From an uncultured Gammaproteobacteria bacterium (lineage in GTDB: Bacteria > Pseudomonadota > Gammaproteobacteria > GCA-002705445 > GCA-002716945), in contig CAJWIW010000013.1 of NCBI GenBank assembly GCA_913041865.1, positions 1 to 17,914 on the forward strand: 17,914 bases of DNA, given 5' to 3'. Each line of letters starts with the position of its first letter. Within the stretch, counting starts at the first letter, position 1. This document shows positions 14,496 to 17,914 of this stretch, one piece after another. A model generated the notes under the pieces. It was not told where the DNA came from and searched no databases. It was given only the letters and a program-made list of their open reading frames with translations. Both the position numbers and the translations under genes were made by a program.

Positions 14496-15404
14496 ATGAT
14501 GATATCGGTAATATTACCTTTTTATAATGAGAATGACACAATTCAAAAAACCATTGATTGTCTAAAAAGTCAAACAACTCTTCCAGCTGAAGTATTATTT
14601 GTCGATTCAGGGTCTAATGATGATACAGCTCAAATAATTAAAGATAATATTAATACAACGAAAGAATTTTCATTGATACTAATGCATTCAGGAAAAATGA
14701 GCCCAAGCTCATCCATAAACTTAGGTATCAAATCTGCAAAACATAACATGGTTATGTATATCGATTGTGGTTTACATATACCTGAAAATTGGATCGAATC
14801 TCAGATAAACAAATACCAAGATAGTTCATCAGATTTAATTTCTGGAAATATCTTTACCAAAGGGATCAATAATATTGATAAATCGTTTATCGCTCATACC
14901 TATGGCTATATGAATTCAACTCCATGTTTAACTGGATCTTTATTTGACAGAAATATAATTCATAAGACTGGTGAGTTTATTGAAAATGCTAGAGCTGGCT
15001 ATGATACTCATTTCATCAAAAGTATTAAAACTAATAAATTATCACGTGTAATCAATAATATTAATCTAGAATACTATGGAACAAATTATGCAGATAACTT
15101 TCTTAAAGGATTTAAAAAAGTTGCATTATACTCAAAATCGTCTTGTCTTATTAAATCTGATAATAAGCCTATATATTATTTTGTCTTTGCTTTACTTGGA
15201 CTACTAAGCATCAAAATAGACCTATTTTGTCTATTTACTCTTTTGTATATTATTTTAAGAGGATTACTTTTCCCTATTTATAAATCAAATACATTACAAC
15301 TCTTCAAAGAGATAAAGCTTATACTTATTTTACCACTTACTGCAGTAGTGTATGATATGGCAAGAATGGTTGGATATTTTGAGTCTTATACAATTAAATC
15401 ATGA
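14496..15404 (+). CDS. GT2-family glycosyltransferase with C-terminal membrane segments
   Basis: A 302-residue transferase, GT-A fold at the N-terminus (ISVILPFYNENDTIQKTI; VLFVDSGSNDDTAQII), followed by hydrophobic stretches at about 226-240, 241-258 and 272-288 that would hold it to the inner membrane. The usual metal-binding Asp-x-Asp reads Asp90-Cys-Gly92 (MYIDCG), so the second acid is missing. The later ENARAGYDTHF (about 163-173) could supply the catalytic base region. Expected to add one sugar to a lipid-linked oligosaccharide. A second ATG at 14499 is equally usable. The gene starts at once after the SDR stop and overlaps the following gene by ATGA. It is the only glycosyltransferase in the window, so other transferases for the repeat unit must lie elsewhere. 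Donor unknown. Confidence 0.82.
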   Translation: MMISVILPFYNENDTIQKTIDCLKSQTTLPAEVLFVDSGSNDDTAQIIKDNINTTKEFSLILMHSGKMSPSSSINLGIKSAKHNMVMYIDCGLHIPENWIESQINKYQDSSSDLISGNIFTKGINNIDKSFIAHTYGYMNSTPCLTGSLFDRNIIHKTGEFIENARAGYDTHFIKSIKTNKLSRVINNINLEYYGTNYADNFLKGFKKVALYSKSSCLIKSDNKPIYYFVFALLGLLSIKIDLFCLFTLLYIILRGLLFPIYKSNTLQLFKEIKLILILPLTAVVYDMARMVGYFESYTIKS

Positions 15405-16408
15405 AACTTAAAGGAAAAAGAGTATTAATTACAGGTGCCGATGGTTTTATTGGCTCTCATCTTGTTGAAAAACTAATTGATCAACAATGTGAAATAAGAG
15501 CAATGACACTTTATAACTCTTTTAACTCTTGGGGTTGGTTAGATTCTCTTAACAAGGCTACACTCAAAGAAATTGAAGTATACCCTGGTGACATGAGAGA
15601 TAAAAAGTCAGTGCAGAATGCGTGTAAGGGAATTGATGTTATATTTCATTTAGCATCTTTGATAGCCATCCCTCACTCTTATCATTCACCATATGCGTAT
15701 CTAGATACAAATGCTACTGGAGCACTTAATTTACTTGAAACGTGCTTGGACCTTCCAATCGAAAAGATTATTCACACATCGACAAGTGAGGTTTATGGAG
15801 AATACGATAAGGTACCTATTAGTGAGAAAGAAAAGATCATCGCAAGATCTCCATATGCTGCTAGTAAAATTGCTGCAGATCAAATAGCTTACTCCTACTT
15901 TAGTACTTTTGAACTCCCTGTGTCCATAATAAGACCTTTCAATACTTATGGTCCAAGGCAATCAAATAGAGCAATAATACCCACTATCATAACCCAAGCA
16001 ATTCATGACAAGAAAATTAAATTAGGGAGTTTATATCCAACAAGAGACTTTACATACATAGAGGATACAATAAGTGCATTTGAAGCAATAGCTGAAACCG
16101 ATCAAAGTATTGGAAGAATTATAAATATTGGTACAGGTTATGAAATCTCAATACATGATTTAGTTGAATGTATTAAAAGCATATTAAAAATTGATATTGA
16201 TGTAATTTCAGATACAAAAAGAATTAGACCGAAATCTGGAGAAGTTTTTAGACTCAAAGCAGATAATAAATTAGCGAGAGAATTATTAAAATGGCATCCA
16301 AAATTCACTGGCAAAAAAGGTCTTATGGATGGCTTGAAGATAACAATTAATTGGTTTAACAAACCCGATAATTTGAGACTATACAAAAGTGATATCTATA
16401 ATATGTAA
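15401..16408 (+). CDS. legB: LegB-like NAD-dependent 4,6-dehydratase
   Basis: Extended SDR of 335 residues. TGADGFIGSH (11-20), the distinctive LYNSFNSWGWLDSL (37-50), HLASLIAIPHSYHSP (83-97), TSTSEVYG (126-133), Tyr152-Lys156 in SPYAASK and IRPFNTYGPRQS (177-188) are, from memory of the family, a close match to LegB proteins that convert NDP-GlcNAc (GDP-linked in Campylobacter) to the 4-keto-6-deoxy sugar, the first committed step of legionaminate synthesis. GDP-mannose-4,6-dehydratase-like enzymes share the TSE active-site form. It fits with the PtmE-like nucleotidyltransferase, NeuB and NeuA of this operon. The expected next enzymes LegC and LegG are not in the window. The ATG overlaps the glycosyltransferase stop (ATGA). 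It is probably the last gene of the ops-led operon. Confidence 0.85.
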   Translation: MKLKGKRVLITGADGFIGSHLVEKLIDQQCEIRAMTLYNSFNSWGWLDSLNKATLKEIEVYPGDMRDKKSVQNACKGIDVIFHLASLIAIPHSYHSPYAYLDTNATGALNLLETCLDLPIEKIIHTSTSEVYGEYDKVPISEKEKIIARSPYAASKIAADQIAYSYFSTFELPVSIIRPFNTYGPRQSNRAIIPTIITQAIHDKKIKLGSLYPTRDFTYIEDTISAFEAIAETDQSIGRIINIGTGYEISIHDLVECIKSILKIDIDVISDTKRIRPKSGEVFRLKADNKLARELLKWHPKFTGKKGLMDGLKITINWFNKPDNLRLYKSDIYNM

Positions 16409-16423
16409 AATTCATAGAATATA

Positions 16424-16452
16424 TTAGTATTTCTTTATTTTAAATGTATAAT
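16424..16452 (+). promoter_or_regulatory. Possible promoter before wzz
   Basis: The 71-base gap after legB contains a perfect TATAAT (16447-16452) with TG just before it, and TTAGTA (16424-16429) 17 bases upstream as a poor -35 box. It starts 28 bases before the wzz ATG. No hairpin terminator for the upstream operon is visible in the gap. AT-rich background makes chance matches common. Confidence 0.4.
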
Positions 16453-16479
16453 AATTCGTATAAATATTTTAACTAGAAA

Positions 16480-17523
16480 ATGACATCTGAGAATCTCAAT
16501 AGTTTCGTAGATTTTATCGAAAAAAAGCGAATAACTTTACTAGGCATAATAATAGTACCTACGCTAGTTGCCCTTATCTACTCGGTAACAGCTACAGAGA
16601 TCTATAAAACATCAATATATATTATACCCCCGCAACAAAAGGATATTAATGCTCTCAATATAACAACAAAAGATGGCAGAAGACTTGTGTCTTTAGATAG
16701 CGAGATTGGTGTAAATGAAGTCTATAATACTTTTATGGTTAATGCACAGTCAAGAAAATATCAACGAGATTTCTTTTTTGATAATAATATTCATCAATAC
16801 TTCGATGAGACTGATCATGAGAAATCTTTTGAGAGTTTCCATAAAAATATGAGCTTTAGATTACAATCAAAAGTGCTATCAAGAGAGGTGAGAGAAGAAA
16901 AATTCCTTACAGTAAGTTTTTTACACACAAATTCTCAAGAAGCTGCTGATTTTTTGAATCAATATATTAACACAGTTATATTGAAAACTTCCAATGAACT
17001 TGCAAAAGGGATAAATAAACTTATCTCTAAAAAGAGAGATGTGATTCAAGGAGAGGTTGATTCAAAAATTAATTTAGCTAAACAGATCACCAAAGATAGA
17101 ATTGTGCAATTAGAGGAAGCATTAATTATTGCAAGTAAACTGAATATAAAATCCATACAATCAAGTGTTACCAATCAACAAAGCGTAATAATGACTGATG
17201 AGAATTTAATTAACAACAATCCTCTTTATCTTTATGGTGTTGATGCTCTACAAGTTGAAATTGAAACTCTTAGAACAAGAGAATCAGAGGAGTCCTTTGT
17301 TCCTGGTCTTCGAGCACTTCAGCAGAAAGTTGAAGCTTTAGAAATAATACAAGTAAATCCAACCGAGGTAAGCGCTGCGCAAATAGATCAAAAGGCACTG
17401 CCTAACCAAATAAGACATAGCCCTAAGCGCAAACTAATCGTTTTCTTAGGATTTATCTTCGGTATATTTTTATCATTGATGTATACATTCTATAATTTAG
17501 TAGTTACTCATAATAAACAATAA
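16480..17523 (+). CDS. wzz: Wzz-family polysaccharide chain-length determinant
   Basis: Inner-membrane polysaccharide co-polymerase of 347 residues controlling the length of Wzy-made chains. It has the standard layout: a short cytosolic N-terminus with NSFVDFIEKKR, first membrane helix about 17-35 (ITLLGIIIVPTLVALIYSV), a long charged periplasmic region with coiled-coil character (about 140-300; for example KLISKKRDVIQGEVDSKINLAKQ and LRALQQKVEALEI), and a second helix about 321-341 (LIVFLGFIFGIFLSLMYTF) preceded by a Pro/Lys segment HSPKRK. No tyrosine-kinase domain is attached, so it is a Wzz rather than a Wzc-type protein. It may have its own promoter. Only 15 bases separate it from the next reading frame. 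Confidence 0.88.
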   Translation: MTSENLNSFVDFIEKKRITLLGIIIVPTLVALIYSVTATEIYKTSIYIIPPQQKDINALNITTKDGRRLVSLDSEIGVNEVYNTFMVNAQSRKYQRDFFFDNNIHQYFDETDHEKSFESFHKNMSFRLQSKVLSREVREEKFLTVSFLHTNSQEAADFLNQYINTVILKTSNELAKGINKLISKKRDVIQGEVDSKINLAKQITKDRIVQLEEALIIASKLNIKSIQSSVTNQQSVIMTDENLINNNPLYLYGVDALQVEIETLRTRESEESFVPGLRALQQKVEALEIIQVNPTEVSAAQIDQKALPNQIRHSPKRKLIVFLGFIFGIFLSLMYTFYNLVVTHNKQ

Positions 17524-17538
17524 ATAATCTCACTATTA

Positions 17539-17751
17539 GTGTTAAAAAATAATCCATTCCTTAGATTAAAAAGGATACTGACACCATCCGATTTTAACTC
17601 TATGCTATTTATCTTAATGATTCTTTTTATATCTGGAATATTTGAGACACTAGGTATTGCCTCAATAATACCGTTTATAAACATAGTTGCAGACGAAAAC
17701 TATCAAATCACTAATACTTATGCTGTTTATGTAATAGATATATTAAGTCTT
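17539..17751 (+). CDS. PglK-like ABC transporter, N-terminal fragment
   Basis: From a GTG at 17539 the frame encodes about 71 residues resembling the start of PglK/MsbA-type flippases: a basic amphipathic lead (LKNNPFLRLKRILTP), a first membrane helix about 21-34, then the family-like GIFETLGIASIIPFINIVAD (33-52) and TNTYAVYVIDILSL. Such single-chain ABC proteins flip lipid-linked oligosaccharides, which would suit this locus and would replace Wzx. The similarity stops abruptly at about residue 71, and from residue 72 the same open frame encodes prolyl-tRNA synthetase. The remaining membrane helices and the ATPase domain are therefore missing. No SD is evident before the GTG, and the exact start is uncertain. 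The fragment is a broken or chimeric gene, not a working transporter as it stands. Confidence 0.65.
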
Positions 17752-17914
17752 AATCCTACAGAGGCAAAAATTAAATCACATCAATTAATGCTTAGAACTG
17801 GAATGATCAAGCAATCCTCAGCTGGAATTTATTCTTGGCTACCCCTAGGTTTTAAAGTAATGAAAAAAATTGAACAAATAGTAAGAGAAGAACAAAATAG
17901 AGTAGGTGTTCAAG
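17752..17914 (+). CDS. proS: Prolyl-tRNA synthetase, N-terminal part, cut by window end
   Basis: The frame from about 17752 (NPTEAKIKSHQLMLRTG) through SSAGIYSWLPLGFKVMKKIE to IVREEQNRVG is the start of class II prolyl-tRNA synthetase, which charges tRNA-Pro in the cytosol. It covers the region leading to motif 1 and continues past the window. The wording LPLGFKV…KIEQIVREEQNRVG is of the alphaproteobacterial type as I recall it, while E. coli has WLPTG and VREEMNNAG. The usual first 14-16 residues (a start Met and a hydrophobic lead before ENP.EA) are absent; the frame runs straight in from the ABC transporter fragment. No start codon with an SD is visible at the junction, though an ATG at 17788 would delete more of the enzyme. 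Identity is firm; whether it is a working gene here is not. Confidence 0.88.

Noticed and set aside
1..17914. tRNA, rRNA, CRISPR array, insertion sequence or attachment site
   Set aside because: No cloverleaf-like, rRNA-like, regularly spaced repeat, transposase or integrase sequence was recognised by eye on either strand.

Overview
The window is AT-rich DNA, by eye about 30% G+C through most of its length and higher in the first 1.3 kb. It reads as a surface-polysaccharide island set between core genes, all on the + strand. The last 163 bases encode the start of a prolyl-tRNA synthetase of alphaproteobacterial flavour (…IVREEQNRVG…). With the low G+C, the formate-tetrahydrofolate ligase and the very tight gene packing, this suggests a streamlined, probably marine alphaproteobacterium such as a Pelagibacterales (SAR11) relative. 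That assignment is an inference.

Layout. (1) 1-1277: 3' part of fhs, a core one-carbon gene. (2) 1277-4110: a Wzy/WaaL-family membrane protein and UDP-glucose 6-dehydrogenase, joined to fhs and to each other by 1-base stop/start overlaps. (3) 4111-4739: a regulatory cassette. It holds two identical-arm palindromes around a weak promoter, a NusG-paralogue/RfaH-type gene, and then a perfect ops element (GGCGGTAGCGT) with an upstream CTGTTAAG box as in enterobacterial JUMPstart sequences. (4) 4740-16408: a closely packed operon of a MarR-type EPS regulator, a 4,6-dehydratase-like SDR, NeuB synthase, N-acetyl-sugar amidotransferase, hexapeptide acetyltransferase, HisF and HisH paralogues, a CBS/sugar nucleotidyltransferase, a CMP-sugar synthetase, a class III aminotransferase, a PtmA-like SDR, a GT2 glycosyltransferase and a LegB-like dehydratase. 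(5) 16409-17523: possible promoter and a Wzz chain-length protein. (6) 17539-17914: the N-terminus of a PglK-like ABC transporter running in frame into prolyl-tRNA synthetase.

How it fits together. The operon looks built to make a CMP-activated nonulosonic (sialic/legionaminic-like) acid. An acetamido group on it or on a precursor would be turned into acetamidino by the amidotransferase with ammonia from HisH passed through HisF. The sugar would then be transferred (GT2), polymerised (Wzy/WaaL family) to a length set by Wzz, and perhaps flipped by the ABC protein. The pathway is not a textbook legionaminate set: no DegT-type LegC and no hydrolysing epimerase (LegG/NeuC) is present, while a class III aminotransferase and a second dehydratase are.

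The two most striking points are the self-contained RfaH-like gene plus JUMPstart/ops element in a non-enteric AT-rich genome, and the in-frame ABC transporter-ProRS junction at the end, which is either an assembly or amplification chimera or a real recombination scar. No tRNA, rRNA, CRISPR, transposase or integrase was seen, and no gene-free stretch exceeds 75 bases.
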